A stretch of 64,000 nt of DNA, from assembly GCA_045594885.1 (NCBI GenBank), contig JAZNZJ010000033.1:1-64000 (forward strand), in the 5' to 3' direction. The stretch is from Fimenecus sp045594885. GTDB lineage: Bacteria > Bacillota > Clostridia > Oscillospirales > Acutalibacteraceae. Below are positions 36,413 through 45,166 of the stretch, in pieces. The translations under genes were made by a program, and so were the position numbers. Position 1 is the stretch's first letter, and each line of letters begins with the position of its first letter. The notes below the pieces were generated by a model, which was not told the DNA's origin, did not search any database, and saw only the letters and a list, made by a program, of their open reading frames with translations.

Positions 36413-36445
36413 GACCGTTTTGTTAAAAACAAATCGGTCTTTTTC
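36413..36445 (+). terminator. Second terminator before virB4
   Basis: GACCGTTTTGT pairs with ACAAATCGGTC (one mismatch), 5-base loop, then TTTTTC. It resembles the hairpin at 36313 and may attenuate entry into virB4. Confidence 0.7.
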
Positions 36446-36464
36446 TATTTCATAGGAGGTAAAA

Positions 36465-38291
36465 ATGAAAAAACAAAAAGAATTAACTCCCGAACAGACT
36501 GAAGAAATCCGTACAAAAGATTTCTTTGACTGTATTCTCCCAAGCACAATAAAGTTCCTCTCTGACCATTACATTGTCGGTGACTCATATCGTTGTGTAT
36601 GGGCAGTAAGAGAATATCCGCCAACAACTGAAGAACAGGCAATACTCTCACAGCTTGCCGATAGAAATGGTGTTACATTGAGAATCTACCATCGTCTTGT
36701 TGAAAGTATGGAACAGCGTAAGATTATTCAAAATGCAACAAGAAGAAATAAACTCAAAAGTGGTGGCAACGATGTGAATGAAACCATTGAAGCTGAAGGC
36801 AACTTACAGGATGTAATCGAAATGCTTGCAAACCTTCGTAAAAACAGAGAACCATTGCTCCATTGTTCCGTATTTATTGAATTAAAGGCAAGAGATATAG
36901 ATGAGCTAAAAGAATTGCAAAGTGAAATTGCAATGGAACTTACTCGTTCAAAGATTTCAGTTGACCGTCTCACTTTGCGACAAAAGGAAGGCTTTTTATC
37001 TGTTCTGCCTGTGGGTTTTAATCAGTTCGGCACACAGTTTGAAAGAGTACTTCCTGCAAGCTCTGTGGCAAACTTGTATCCCTTTAACTTTTCAGGTAAG
37101 ACAGACTCTAATGGAATCTATATCGGCAGAGATAAATATGGTACGAATATTCTTGTTGACTTTGACAGACGAGCAGAAGATAAGACAACATCAAATATTC
37201 TTATCCTCGGTAATAGCGGTCAAGGTAAAAGTTATCTTCTTAAACTGTTGCTCACCAATATCCGAGAGTCAGGAAAAAAGATTATCTGCCTTGACCCTGA
37301 AGCTGAATACGAAGAACTTTGTTCATCTCTTGATGGTTGCTACATTGACTTTATGTCAGGTAAATACACAATCAATCCTCTTGAACCTAAAGCATGGGGT
37401 GAAGATACAGATGAAGAAGATTTATCTGCTCCCGAAGCATTCAAAAAGGTATCAAGATTGTCACAACACATTGCATTCCTTAAAGACTTTTTCAGAAGTT
37501 ACAAGGATTTTACAGATACACAGATTGATACCATTGAAATTATGCTTTCAAAATTGTATGAGAAGTTCAACATTACCGACACAACAGATTACAGTGAAAT
37601 GAAACCTACGGATTTCCCTGTGATGAAAGATTTGTATGACTTGTGTGAAAAAGAGTTTATGACATACAACCATCATTACAAGCATCTTTACACAGAAGAA
37701 ACCTTGCAGGAAATCTGCTTGGGTATCCACAGTATGTGTGTAGGTGCAGAAAGTAAATACTTCAATGGACACACAAATATTACTGATGATGCATTTCTTG
37801 TGTTTGGTGTTAAAAGCCTTATGGATACAAACAAAAGACTCAAAGATGCAATGTTATTTAATATCTTGTCATATATGAGCAATCAATTACTCGGTGTTGG
37901 TAACACAACTGCATCCATTGATGAGCTTTACTTATTCTTAACTAATATGACTGCAATTGAATATATCCGTAACTCAATGAAAAGAGTTAGAAAAAAAGAA
38001 TCCTCAATCATTCTTGCAAGTCAGAATATTGAGGATTTTTTGATTCCGTCTATCAGAGAGTTTACAAAGCCATTGTTTTCAATTCCTACTCATCAGTTTT
38101 TATTTAATGCTGGTCAGATTAATCCGAAGGACTTTATGGATGCGTTGCAGATTGAATCAAGTGAGTTTGAATTAATTAAATACCCTGAGCGTGGTACTTG
38201 TCTTTACCGTTGTGGTAATGAAAGATATCTGTTACAGGTAATCGCACCTGACTACAAATCTGCATTGTTTGGAAAGGCTGGTGGCAGATAA
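36465..38291 (+). CDS. virB4: VirB4-type conjugation ATPase (608 aa)
   Basis: ATPase that drives assembly of the type IV secretion channel at the inner face of the membrane. Residues 1-230 form the VirB4 N-terminal domain; Walker A ILGNSGQGKSYLLKLL is at about 246-261, a following CLDPEAEYE motif is typical of VirB4/TraU, Walker B lies in ASIDELYLFL, and IILASQNIEDFL matches the later sensor motif. No part is missing, so the HipA-like insertion did not break the gene. AGGAGGTAAAA precedes the ATG; the stop overlaps the next start (TAATG). Confidence 0.9.
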   Translation: MKKQKELTPEQTEEIRTKDFFDCILPSTIKFLSDHYIVGDSYRCVWAVREYPPTTEEQAILSQLADRNGVTLRIYHRLVESMEQRKIIQNATRRNKLKSGGNDVNETIEAEGNLQDVIEMLANLRKNREPLLHCSVFIELKARDIDELKELQSEIAMELTRSKISVDRLTLRQKEGFLSVLPVGFNQFGTQFERVLPASSVANLYPFNFSGKTDSNGIYIGRDKYGTNILVDFDRRAEDKTTSNILILGNSGQGKSYLLKLLLTNIRESGKKIICLDPEAEYEELCSSLDGCYIDFMSGKYTINPLEPKAWGEDTDEEDLSAPEAFKKVSRLSQHIAFLKDFFRSYKDFTDTQIDTIEIMLSKLYEKFNITDTTDYSEMKPTDFPVMKDLYDLCEKEFMTYNHHYKHLYTEETLQEICLGIHSMCVGAESKYFNGHTNITDDAFLVFGVKSLMDTNKRLKDAMLFNILSYMSNQLLGVGNTTASIDELYLFLTNMTAIEYIRNSMKRVRKKESSIILASQNIEDFLIPSIREFTKPLFSIPTHQFLFNAGQINPKDFMDALQIESSEFELIKYPERGTCLYRCGNERYLLQVIAPDYKSALFGKAGGR

Positions 38292-39328
38292 TGTCTGCTA
38301 CCATTGCCGCCGCATTAAAGAAGATAGCACTCGCCATTGTAACAGAACCCGAAACCTTAAAAAAGGTTCTTTGTATTGTTCTTTCTGTTGTGTTGGGCTT
38401 GCTTATGCCAATAGTGGCAGTTGTATATTTTTTCAGTGGCAATATTGAATTGGATACAAGCGGAATTGAAGAATCCGTAATATCAAATTTAACTGCAGAA
38501 GAACAAGCAAAGTTACAGTTTGTCGAAGATACAATGAATAACATTGATTCGACAATGACTGATGCAGGTCATTCAGAAAATCAGATAAAAGAAGCCCAAA
38601 TACTTTATGTACTTGGGCTTTCTGATTATGCAAAACAGGATGACTTTGTTTCAAAACTAGTTGCTTGTTTTTCAGATAATCAAACCGATGAACAGTTAAT
38701 CTCTAAAATCAATTCAACCTTTGGGACAGACTTGTCTGTTGATGATTTCTCAAATGTTATGAATGGAATTCGTTCTGTTTACATTGATACATCAGGATAT
38801 GTAGATACAACAACCAAGAACAATCTTGACCTTGTCACTTGGGCGAACAATGCGGCAGATAATCATTGGGGATATGTTTACGGTACATACGGAACGGTCT
38901 TTGATAAAAGCATGCTTGAACTTAAAACTCAACAATATCCTGATATGGTTGGAAACAATGTTGAGTTCATATCTGACAATTGGCTCGGTAAGAGAACTGC
39001 AGACTGTGTCGGTCTTGTCAAAGGTTACAGTTGGTATGATACAGAGAACAAGAAAACGGTTATAGCGTCAAACAATATGCCTGATATCGGTGCAGATAAT
39101 ATGTTTGAGAATGCAACTGAAAAAGGAACAATTGATACGCTCCCCGAAATACCGGGACTTGCTGTTTGGCACGAAGGTCATATAGGTATTTACATAGGCA
39201 ACGGAGAAGTCGTTCAGGCGGCTAACACTCAAGTGGGAGTTGTACGAACAAAGATATCCTCAACTGCTTGGACTCATTGGTTGAAGATACCATATATTGA
39301 ATATTTAGAACTGGAGGAAAATATATGA
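38291..39328 (+). CDS. Membrane-anchored NlpC/P60 peptidoglycan hydrolase (345 aa)
   Basis: VirB1-like enzyme that opens the cell wall for the transfer channel. A membrane helix at about residues 25-50 (VLCIVLSVVLGLLMPIVAVVYFF) anchors it, a helical linker follows, and the catalytic domain covers about 175-335: Cys in RTADCVGLVKGYSW, His in HEGHIGIYIGNGE. TAATG overlap with virB4 and a 4-base overlap with the next gene place it firmly in the transfer operon. Confidence 0.85.
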   Translation: MSATIAAALKKIALAIVTEPETLKKVLCIVLSVVLGLLMPIVAVVYFFSGNIELDTSGIEESVISNLTAEEQAKLQFVEDTMNNIDSTMTDAGHSENQIKEAQILYVLGLSDYAKQDDFVSKLVACFSDNQTDEQLISKINSTFGTDLSVDDFSNVMNGIRSVYIDTSGYVDTTTKNNLDLVTWANNAADNHWGYVYGTYGTVFDKSMLELKTQQYPDMVGNNVEFISDNWLGKRTADCVGLVKGYSWYDTENKKTVIASNNMPDIGADNMFENATEKGTIDTLPEIPGLAVWHEGHIGIYIGNGEVVQAANTQVGVVRTKISSTAWTHWLKIPYIEYLELEENI

Positions 39329-39687
39329 GTTTAATTTTTAATGCTGCATTCAGAAGAAAAGAAACAGATATTGAAACTGAAAAATGTAAAGTGACAAAAG
39401 CTGTAGAGTTAACACAAAGTGACTTTGAATATTTTTCAAAGCATTTACTCAACAACTATGATTTCATTTTAGAAAACCGTGATTGTATGGGATACGAAAA
39501 TGATGTGCGTTGTTGCATGTTGGTATTATCCGAAAACAGTAATGACGGAATTCTCGTTGATGCACAAGGTAGTGCTTATGCAAGGTATGTTTCATTTCTA
39601 CCTGAAGCACGAAAGATTTTTAACATTAATAACGATATCACTCTTGAAAATTTATCAGAGGACATAGATTCTGATATATCAATGTGA
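39325..39687 (+). CDS. Small conserved ICE protein (120 aa)
   Basis: Unknown function; from memory it resembles the DUF6329-type proteins in the same place of related elements (ELTQSDFEYFSKHLLNNYDF, then LVDAQGSAYARYVSFLPEAR). Soluble, acidic at the C-terminus, no catalytic motif visible. Overlaps the hydrolase gene by 4 bases. Confidence 0.6.
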   Translation: MSLIFNAAFRRKETDIETEKCKVTKAVELTQSDFEYFSKHLLNNYDFILENRDCMGYENDVRCCMLVLSENSNDGILVDAQGSAYARYVSFLPEARKIFNINNDITLENLSEDIDSDISM

Positions 39688-39697
39688 GGTGTAAAAG

Positions 39698-40474
39698 ATG
39701 GATTACAAAAACTTAAAAATCTATACTGACAAAATGAAAGAGATAGCTGATGAATGTGTCCAGAGAGCAATAAAGGGACAACATAATGGTCGATATCTTC
39801 TTGATATTGATTCAATGATTCAAGAGTTTGGTATAAAATCATTAGACCAGACATTGTTAATGGATATGCTTTCAGAAAGAGAAGAAGTTGAAGTTCCTTG
39901 TTTGTACTGTGGAGAAATGCAGTTCATAATTAAACCTGAATATCTCAATGAAGAAACAAAAGACAATTTATTTATTCCTACACCACAAGAAATTAAAATT
40001 CAATTAGCTAAACACTTTCTATGGCTCAACGATGAGTACGGTGGTGTTCAGGCAGACTTCAGAAATATGTTTTTTGATAACTATGACTTCAATGGTCTTG
40101 AATTAAACAGTGCAATATTCAGTGGTTCAAAATTTATTAACTGTAGTTTTCATGATACAGAGATGTGCTTTGCAGAATGTATCGGGACATCATTTGAGAG
40201 TTGCTATATGGAAAAAGTAACTGCTGAAGAAGCTGATTTTACAGATGCTGAATTCATCAAGTGTGGTATGCAGAATGGTGTTTATATTCACTCTAATTTT
40301 GCTAATGCAAAGTTCTTAAAAACTAGTGTAACAAACATGGATTTTTTGAATTCATGCATAGTAGATGTACAGTGGATTGACACAGATAGATCGAAAGCAA
40401 ATATGAAAAATGTATCCACTTATCTTGCAGAGTGGACAGAAGAACCCGTTGCTACTATGAAACAAGAAATGTAA
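39698..40474 (+). CDS. Pentapeptide-repeat protein (258 aa)
   Basis: After a helical N-terminal region with a Cx2C (VPCLYCGEMQF), residues 120-235 form a beta-helix of pentapeptide repeats with F or L every fifth position (ADFRNMFFDNYDFNGLELNSAIFSG...). Some pentapeptide proteins mimic DNA and protect topoisomerases; here it may be a structural or DNA-mimic accessory of transfer. GAGGTGTAAAAG precedes the ATG. Confidence 0.65.
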   Translation: MDYKNLKIYTDKMKEIADECVQRAIKGQHNGRYLLDIDSMIQEFGIKSLDQTLLMDMLSEREEVEVPCLYCGEMQFIIKPEYLNEETKDNLFIPTPQEIKIQLAKHFLWLNDEYGGVQADFRNMFFDNYDFNGLELNSAIFSGSKFINCSFHDTEMCFAECIGTSFESCYMEKVTAEEADFTDAEFIKCGMQNGVYIHSNFANAKFLKTSVTNMDFLNSCIVDVQWIDTDRSKANMKNVSTYLAEWTEEPVATMKQEM

Positions 40475-40487
40475 AGGATGTGAATTT

Positions 40488-40736
40488 ATGATAAAAAAAG
40501 TACCCATTAATTTTTCATACGATGAAGAAAAATTGAATGCATTAAAAATCTATCTCTCACAAAAAGGCCTACCACTTGAAGATGAACTTGAAAGAGCTAC
40601 AGAAATTGTCTATGCAAAGTATGTGCCACAGAGTGTGAGAGAGTTTATTGAGATGAAGAGTGGCAGAATCACTACTGCTCCCAAAAGACGAAAGAAAGAA
40701 CCTGTAGTGGTCACAGATAATGAAACCAAAGAATAG
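40488..40736 (+). CDS. DUF6103-like small protein (82 aa)
   Basis: Short basic protein with VPINFSYDEEKLNALKIYLSQK at the start, YAKYVPQSVREFIE in the middle and a basic tail (PKRRKKEP). It is a regular companion just before oriT in clostridial ICEs (DUF6103 from memory) and may be a relaxosome or regulatory component. AAAGGATGTGAATTT precedes the ATG. Confidence 0.6.
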   Translation: MIKKVPINFSYDEEKLNALKIYLSQKGLPLEDELERATEIVYAKYVPQSVREFIEMKSGRITTAPKRRKKEPVVVTDNETKE

Positions 40737-40934
40737 CGATTTGTGACCGCAAGAAAAGCCCTGTAAAGCCTTTTTGGTAGAAAATCGAGTAAGTCTCCGA
40801 TAAGTCTATCTAAACGGTTTTGTGGGGCAAATTTGCAAACTAACTCACATGAGAGAAAATCGGCGACTTTTTGCTGCCCGATTTTGTTGCAGGAAAAAGG
40901 GGTACGGTTGCAAAGCATCCGTTCCCCATTCACA

Positions 40935-40965
40935 ACAGCCCGCAACGCGGGCTGTGTCAAGGGGG
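40935..40965. other. Origin of transfer (oriT) hairpin and nick region
   Basis: Stem ACAGCCCGC/GCGGGCTGT with loop AAC (40935-40955), followed at once by GTCAAGGGGG, a layout shared by oriT of Tn1549-type elements. It lies in the 362-base non-coding stretch 40737-41098, between the DUF6103 gene and the relaxosome/relaxase genes. That stretch is visibly more GC-rich than its surroundings and contains several smaller inverted repeats. The exact nick base is not determined. Confidence 0.75.
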
Positions 40966-41098
40966 TTCGGGCTTTTAAAAAAGTGGGTTGCAAATGAGGC
41001 AGAAAAATCGTATTTTGACTGCAAAATTAAGTAATTACGCTGTTTAGCCATTTAGAGCATGGTTGCTACAGAATTTAGAGCAAAGGAATGATGAGAAT

Positions 41099-41509
41099 AT
41101 GGCAAATCCAAAAGGCAAAAAGAAGTTTCAATTATGGTATTATCCTGAAACTGAATTGAAGATAAATGAGTTATATAAAAAGGATGGATGCAAGACTAAA
41201 TCAGAGTTTATTGAGAAAGCAATAATCTTTTATTGTGGCTTCCTTACTGCACCAAACTATCGCGAATACTTGCCTAATGTTGTTATCTCTACTATGAAAG
41301 GAACACTTGATAGTTTTGAAAACAGAATAGCAAGATTGCTTTTTAAGATGGCGGTTGAGATTGCTATGATGCTTCATGTGACTGCGGCGAGTAACAATAT
41401 TGAACGCGACACATTAACTGCACTTCGCGGAATGTGTGTGGACGAAGTTAAGAAAATCCAAGGCACAATTAAACTGGAGGATGCTGTATCTTTCCAAAAC
41501 TATGAATAG
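41099..41509 (+). CDS. MobC-like relaxosome accessory protein (136 aa)
   Basis: Ribbon-helix-helix type DNA-binding protein: basic start NPKGKKKFQLWYYPETEL, KSEFIEKAIIFYCGFL as the helix pair, and a longer helical tail. Position between oriT and the relaxase identifies it as the factor that bends oriT DNA for nicking. Start at 41099 after AAAGGAATGATGAGAAT; the longer frame starts inside the oriT region without a ribosome site. Confidence 0.75.
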   Translation: MANPKGKKKFQLWYYPETELKINELYKKDGCKTKSEFIEKAIIFYCGFLTAPNYREYLPNVVISTMKGTLDSFENRIARLLFKMAVEIAMMLHVTAASNNIERDTLTALRGMCVDEVKKIQGTIKLEDAVSFQNYE

Positions 41510-41523
41510 TGAGGTAAGGTATA

Positions 41524-42933
41524 TTGGCTAAGATAATATTAAAATGTAAATACATAAAAGCTGGCAAAGTTAGTCATTCAAAAAACTTAATCAACTACAT
41601 TGCAACAAGGGATGGCGTAGAAAAGATAGATGACTCTTGGAAACACTTACCTGCAACTGTTGAACAGCAAAGATTGATTGAAGAAATATTAAAAGACTTG
41701 CCCGACTCAGCTTCAAGCTTTGAATACAAGGACTACTTATCTTCACAGACAAGGAAGAATGCTTCTGAATTCATATCTCGTGTTATAGAAGATAATCCTG
41801 AAGTTATAAACCAAAGAAGAAAGTATGTTGAGTACATTGCTCAAAGACCAAGAGTTGAAAAACGAGGTTCTCATGGTTTGTTTACTGATGATAATGTGCC
41901 TATAAATCTCTCAAAAGTTTCAGAAACAGTTGCAAATCATAAAGGCATAGTCTGGACGGATATTATATCTTTGAAAAGAGAAGATGCAGAACGATTAGGA
42001 TATGACAACTCTAATGCTTGGCAAAAGTTAATCCGTTCCAATGTTCCAGCTATGGCAGAGAGCATGAAAATTCCTATTGAAGATTTAAGATGGTATGCAG
42101 CATTCCATAACGAAGGTCATCATCCCCACGTTCATGTTGTTGCTTATTCTGTAGGTAAGCAACCATATATGACAGAACAAGGAATACTCAAACTTAAGTC
42201 TGCATTTGCAAGAGATATATTCAGGCAAGATTTGTTACAGATTTATTCAAAGCAAACAATATATCGTGACAATGTTAAAGAACGCAGTAGAGAAATATTA
42301 AACGATATTAGTGAGCAGATTAGTAAAGGTAATTATGAGAATAAAACAGTTGAAATGTTAATCGAAAAACTTACTAATGAGCTTGGTGATTATACAGGTA
42401 GAAAGGTGTATGGATACCTTCCCAAATCAACTAAAAATATTGTTGATGCCATTGTGGACGAGATAGCAAAGAGTGAAAAAGTCTCTGCTTTTTATTCCTT
42501 GTGGTATGAACAAAGAAACAATGTTATTCTTACATATCAGGATAACTTGCCGAAGGAAATTCCACTGTCGCAAAACAAAGAATTCAAAAGTATTCGTAAT
42601 GCAGTTGTAAATGAAGCATTCAAACTAATCTCTCAAGAAGATGAACAAAAAATTGTTGAAGATACCACAAAAGAGATAGATACTAATGCCCGAAAAGAAA
42701 AAAGCGATATCACTTCAAAAGTGACATCGCATAAAGGTTATATAAATAATAAGGTTTCAGCTACTTCAATTTCTATTTCATCGTTAAGATTATTTGCTCG
42801 AATTTCCCAAATCATACAAAATGATATTGATAGAAATGATAATATCAATCAACACATCGAAAAGAAACTTCAACGAAAGATTCAAGAAAAGAAGATTGCT
42901 CAAGGGAAAAAACAGCTTTTTGTGAACTCTTAA
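41524..42933 (+). CDS. MobP-type relaxase (469 aa)
   Basis: Relaxase that nicks oriT and pilots the strand into the recipient. The three-histidine metal site is HNEGHHPHVHVVAYS (about residue 198), with the N-terminal YIATRDG (Tyr in KNLINYIATRDGVEK) as the probable nucleophile and YVEYIAQRPRVEKRGSHGLF as a family motif. These features fit the MobP3 group of Firmicutes ICEs. The C-terminal 200 residues are helical and may contact the coupling protein. It starts with TTG at 41524 after GTGAGGTAAGGTA. Confidence 0.85.
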   Translation: MAKIILKCKYIKAGKVSHSKNLINYIATRDGVEKIDDSWKHLPATVEQQRLIEEILKDLPDSASSFEYKDYLSSQTRKNASEFISRVIEDNPEVINQRRKYVEYIAQRPRVEKRGSHGLFTDDNVPINLSKVSETVANHKGIVWTDIISLKREDAERLGYDNSNAWQKLIRSNVPAMAESMKIPIEDLRWYAAFHNEGHHPHVHVVAYSVGKQPYMTEQGILKLKSAFARDIFRQDLLQIYSKQTIYRDNVKERSREILNDISEQISKGNYENKTVEMLIEKLTNELGDYTGRKVYGYLPKSTKNIVDAIVDEIAKSEKVSAFYSLWYEQRNNVILTYQDNLPKEIPLSQNKEFKSIRNAVVNEAFKLISQEDEQKIVEDTTKEIDTNARKEKSDITSKVTSHKGYINNKVSATSISISSLRLFARISQIIQNDIDRNDNINQHIEKKLQRKIQEKKIAQGKKQLFVNS

Positions 42934-42965
42934 GTAGTTCTGTTTATGTTCTAATATGATTCGAC

Positions 42966-43751
42966 TTATGATTTGGATTTTTGAGCTTTTCTTTCTTCAA
43001 TCCGTTTTAAATGCTTTTTGAGCTTTTCTATATCGTCTTTTTCTGGCTTTAAAAATTTTAATACAGAATCTTTTGATATAGCAAATGCTTGGTTAGTTAT
43101 AACTAAAAATAAAATACTCCTTACCAAAATGTAATCTATACGTTCAAAATTCCAATAATCTGTGTCGTACGTTTGAGTAGCTATCTGAAGGTGCACTTTA
43201 TTTCTTAATCTTTTTAATGCTTTAATTTGCGGATAAACTTGATATGGTAATGATAATAATTTTTTATTTTGCACTTTATTAATTAAATATTCAAAATCCA
43301 TCTGCTCATCTCTAGGTTTTTCAAGTTTAATTTCTTGAGTTATAACATATTTCATTTCAATACCATTTTCTTTAACAACATTGGTATGTATTGGATTTTG
43401 TGGTTCCCATTCAGTTGTTTTTTGGCATGAATTTATTTTTACAAGATGATAAAAGATTCCTTCAATTATCCCCATAGCTGTAATTATATAACTTTTATAT
43501 AAATGCTTTTCCACAATATTGTGCAAATGTAGTTCTTCCAATTGAAGTTGTATATACTGAAGATAAACTAATGAATAACAGATGTTTTTCCTAATCTCTC
43601 TATTCATTTTTTCAAAGGCACCTTTTTGTAACAATTCTTCAAATTCTTTTACAGTTGTTGGATGCCATCTACAATTATACTTTATATTATTGTTTTTTTC
43701 TAATATGCTTTCTATATTGGTCATATCTTCTGGTCTCTCTCTTGTCCCCAT
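42966..43751 (-). CDS. Possible HEPN-like protein (261 aa)
   Basis: All-helical protein inserted in reverse orientation after the relaxase. The string LKRLRNKVHLQ (about residue 200) contains R-x5-H and resembles the RNase motif of HEPN proteins, but the rest does not let me assign a subfamily. A basic, charged tail (KRIEERKAQKSKS) ends it. TTAGGAGAATAGTA precedes the ATG. It is paired with a small 2TM protein gene (43851) on the same strand, 99 bases upstream, and this pair is served by cargo-type promoter D. Together they look like a cargo cassette, possibly defensive. Confidence 0.45.
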   Translation of the reverse strand: MGTRERPEDMTNIESILEKNNNIKYNCRWHPTTVKEFEELLQKGAFEKMNREIRKNICYSLVYLQYIQLQLEELHLHNIVEKHLYKSYIITAMGIIEGIFYHLVKINSCQKTTEWEPQNPIHTNVVKENGIEMKYVITQEIKLEKPRDEQMDFEYLINKVQNKKLLSLPYQVYPQIKALKRLRNKVHLQIATQTYDTDYWNFERIDYILVRSILFLVITNQAFAISKDSVLKFLKPEKDDIEKLKKHLKRIEERKAQKSKS

Positions 43752-43850
43752 TACTATTCTCCTAAATTAGTCACAACGATATAAATCTAGTTATCGTAAA
43801 TATATATTTTTCAATTACCTTAACACATCTCAAACTATTTAAAATTAGCT

Positions 43851-44147
43851 TTAAGATGTTTTAAGTTGTCTCTTAAACAATATCTCAAATAATATGTTTC
43901 CTATTGTGTAAAAAAATGCACCAATAAACATAATCGTTAAAAGTATTAAACAAATATATAATTGAATCAGAGGTTGTTCAATGAAAAAAGGTACAAAAAT
44001 AGAAACTAAACAAAAAATCATATTGATAATTGAAAATGCTATACCAACATAAAAACCATACTTCATCATTATGTAACATATATCATCTCGAAGATAACAT
44101 TCAAACTCGAAATTGTCTTTGAGTTTGTGTATTTCCTTTTTACTCAT
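43851..44147 (-). CDS. Small two-helix membrane protein (98 aa)
   Basis: Unknown. A charged N-terminus (SKKEIHKLKDNFEFECYLRDD) is followed by two hydrophobic helices (about residues 29-53 and 60-85) and a short basic tail. The topology would put both ends in the cytoplasm. TTGAGGTGATACA precedes the ATG, and promoter D lies about 40 bases upstream. Probably cotranscribed with the HEPN-like gene. Confidence 0.5.
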   Translation of the reverse strand: MSKKEIHKLKDNFEFECYLRDDICYIMMKYGFYVGIAFSIINMIFCLVSIFVPFFIEQPLIQLYICLILLTIMFIGAFFYTIGNILFEILFKRQLKTS

Positions 44148-44184
44148 TGTATCACCTCAATTTTTTTCCCTTTACAATATATTA

Positions 44185-44211
44185 ATCGCAAAAAAGTTCA
44201 ATTTTGTGACA
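44185..44211 (-). promoter_or_regulatory. Cargo-type promoter D
   Basis: On the minus strand TGTCACA (44211-44205), 16 bases, CGAT (44188-44185), followed by TAATATATT. It reads into the 2TM and HEPN-like genes. Confidence 0.6.
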
Positions 44212-44233
44212 AAAAAATCAATTTTTATATAAT
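44204..44233 (+). promoter_or_regulatory. Promoter of the TOPRIM-protein gene
   Basis: TTGTGA, 18 bases, TATAAT (44228-44233), just before the AGGAGGTGG ribosome site. The -35 overlaps promoter D on the other strand, so the two directions may compete. Confidence 0.5.
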
Positions 44234-44248
44234 CTAGGAGGTGGAAAA

Positions 44249-45166
44249 TTGTATATTCATTTTTCAGAAGAACAGAAACAACAAGCACGACAAACGGATA
44301 TTGTCGGTCTATTGCAAGGCCTAGGTGAGCAAGTTAAGAAATCTGGTTCGGAGTACGAGTGGCTCTACGACTCACAAAAAATAACCATAAGAGATAACTT
44401 GTGGTTTCATCAATATGAACGAGTTGGTGGTGATGCAATCGACTTTGTACGTAAGTTTTATAACAAATCTTTTCAAGATGCAATGGAATATTTACTTGGC
44501 AATAGTAGTTGTACAATAACTCATACGCAACAAGAAAAGAAACTAAAGCAAACCAAAGAATTCATACCACCACCTAAAAGCGATAATATGAGCCGAATGT
44601 TTAACTACTTAACTATTAAACGAGGAATAGATAAAGAAATAATATACTCGTTTGCACATGACCAAATGCTTTACGAATCAAAAGAATATCATAGTGCTGT
44701 ATTCCTCGGCTTTGATAAGAATGGTGTATCTCGTCATGCTCATATGAGAGGAATAGGTGCAAGTAGTACATACAAAGGAAATGTGAGTGGTAGTGTTCCT
44801 GAATACAGTTTTCATAGGCATGGAGAGAGTAAATATCTTTTCTTATTCGAAGCTCCAATTGATATGTTATCCTTTATCTCAATGAATAAAAAGGATTGGA
44901 AGAAACATAGTTATGCGGCATCTTGTTCTGTATCGGATAAGGTGCTTTTTCAATGTCTTAAAGATAATCCCAATATTCAATTCGTTTATCTATGCTTTGA
45001 TAATGACAGTCCAGGACAAGAAGCTAACAAGCGAATACAAAGAAAACTAAATGAATTAAATATCAAATCAAAAATCCTCGTTCCAAATCACAAAGATTGG
45101 AATGAGGATTTAGTATTTTCTAAAGGAATTGAGGTCAAAAAACAATGCCAAACATTACAACTCTAA
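44249..45166 (+). CDS. DUF3991/TOPRIM-domain protein (305 aa)
   Basis: Primase-like ICE protein. The N-terminal part (about 1-90) matches the zinc-less primase N-domain seen in these elements (QTDIVGLLQGLGEQVKKSGSEYEW, RVGGDAIDFVRKFY). A DUF3991 region follows (YLTIKRGIDKEII, AVFLGFDKNG). From about 190 a TOPRIM fold has LFLFEAPIDMLSF (the Glu) and FVYLCFDNDSPGQEA (the DxD). It may prime the transferred strand in the recipient. TTG start at 44249 with AGGAGGTGG upstream. The next gene starts inside its end. Confidence 0.8.
   Translation: MYIHFSEEQKQQARQTDIVGLLQGLGEQVKKSGSEYEWLYDSQKITIRDNLWFHQYERVGGDAIDFVRKFYNKSFQDAMEYLLGNSSCTITHTQQEKKLKQTKEFIPPPKSDNMSRMFNYLTIKRGIDKEIIYSFAHDQMLYESKEYHSAVFLGFDKNGVSRHAHMRGIGASSTYKGNVSGSVPEYSFHRHGESKYLFLFEAPIDMLSFISMNKKDWKKHSYAASCSVSDKVLFQCLKDNPNIQFVYLCFDNDSPGQEANKRIQRKLNELNIKSKILVPNHKDWNEDLVFSKGIEVKKQCQTLQL

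Noticed and set aside
34413..38291. VirB4 gene split by insertion of the HipA-like gene
   Set aside because: The downstream VirB4 has its full N-terminal domain and its own ribosome site, so the 194-residue upstream protein is a separate gene.
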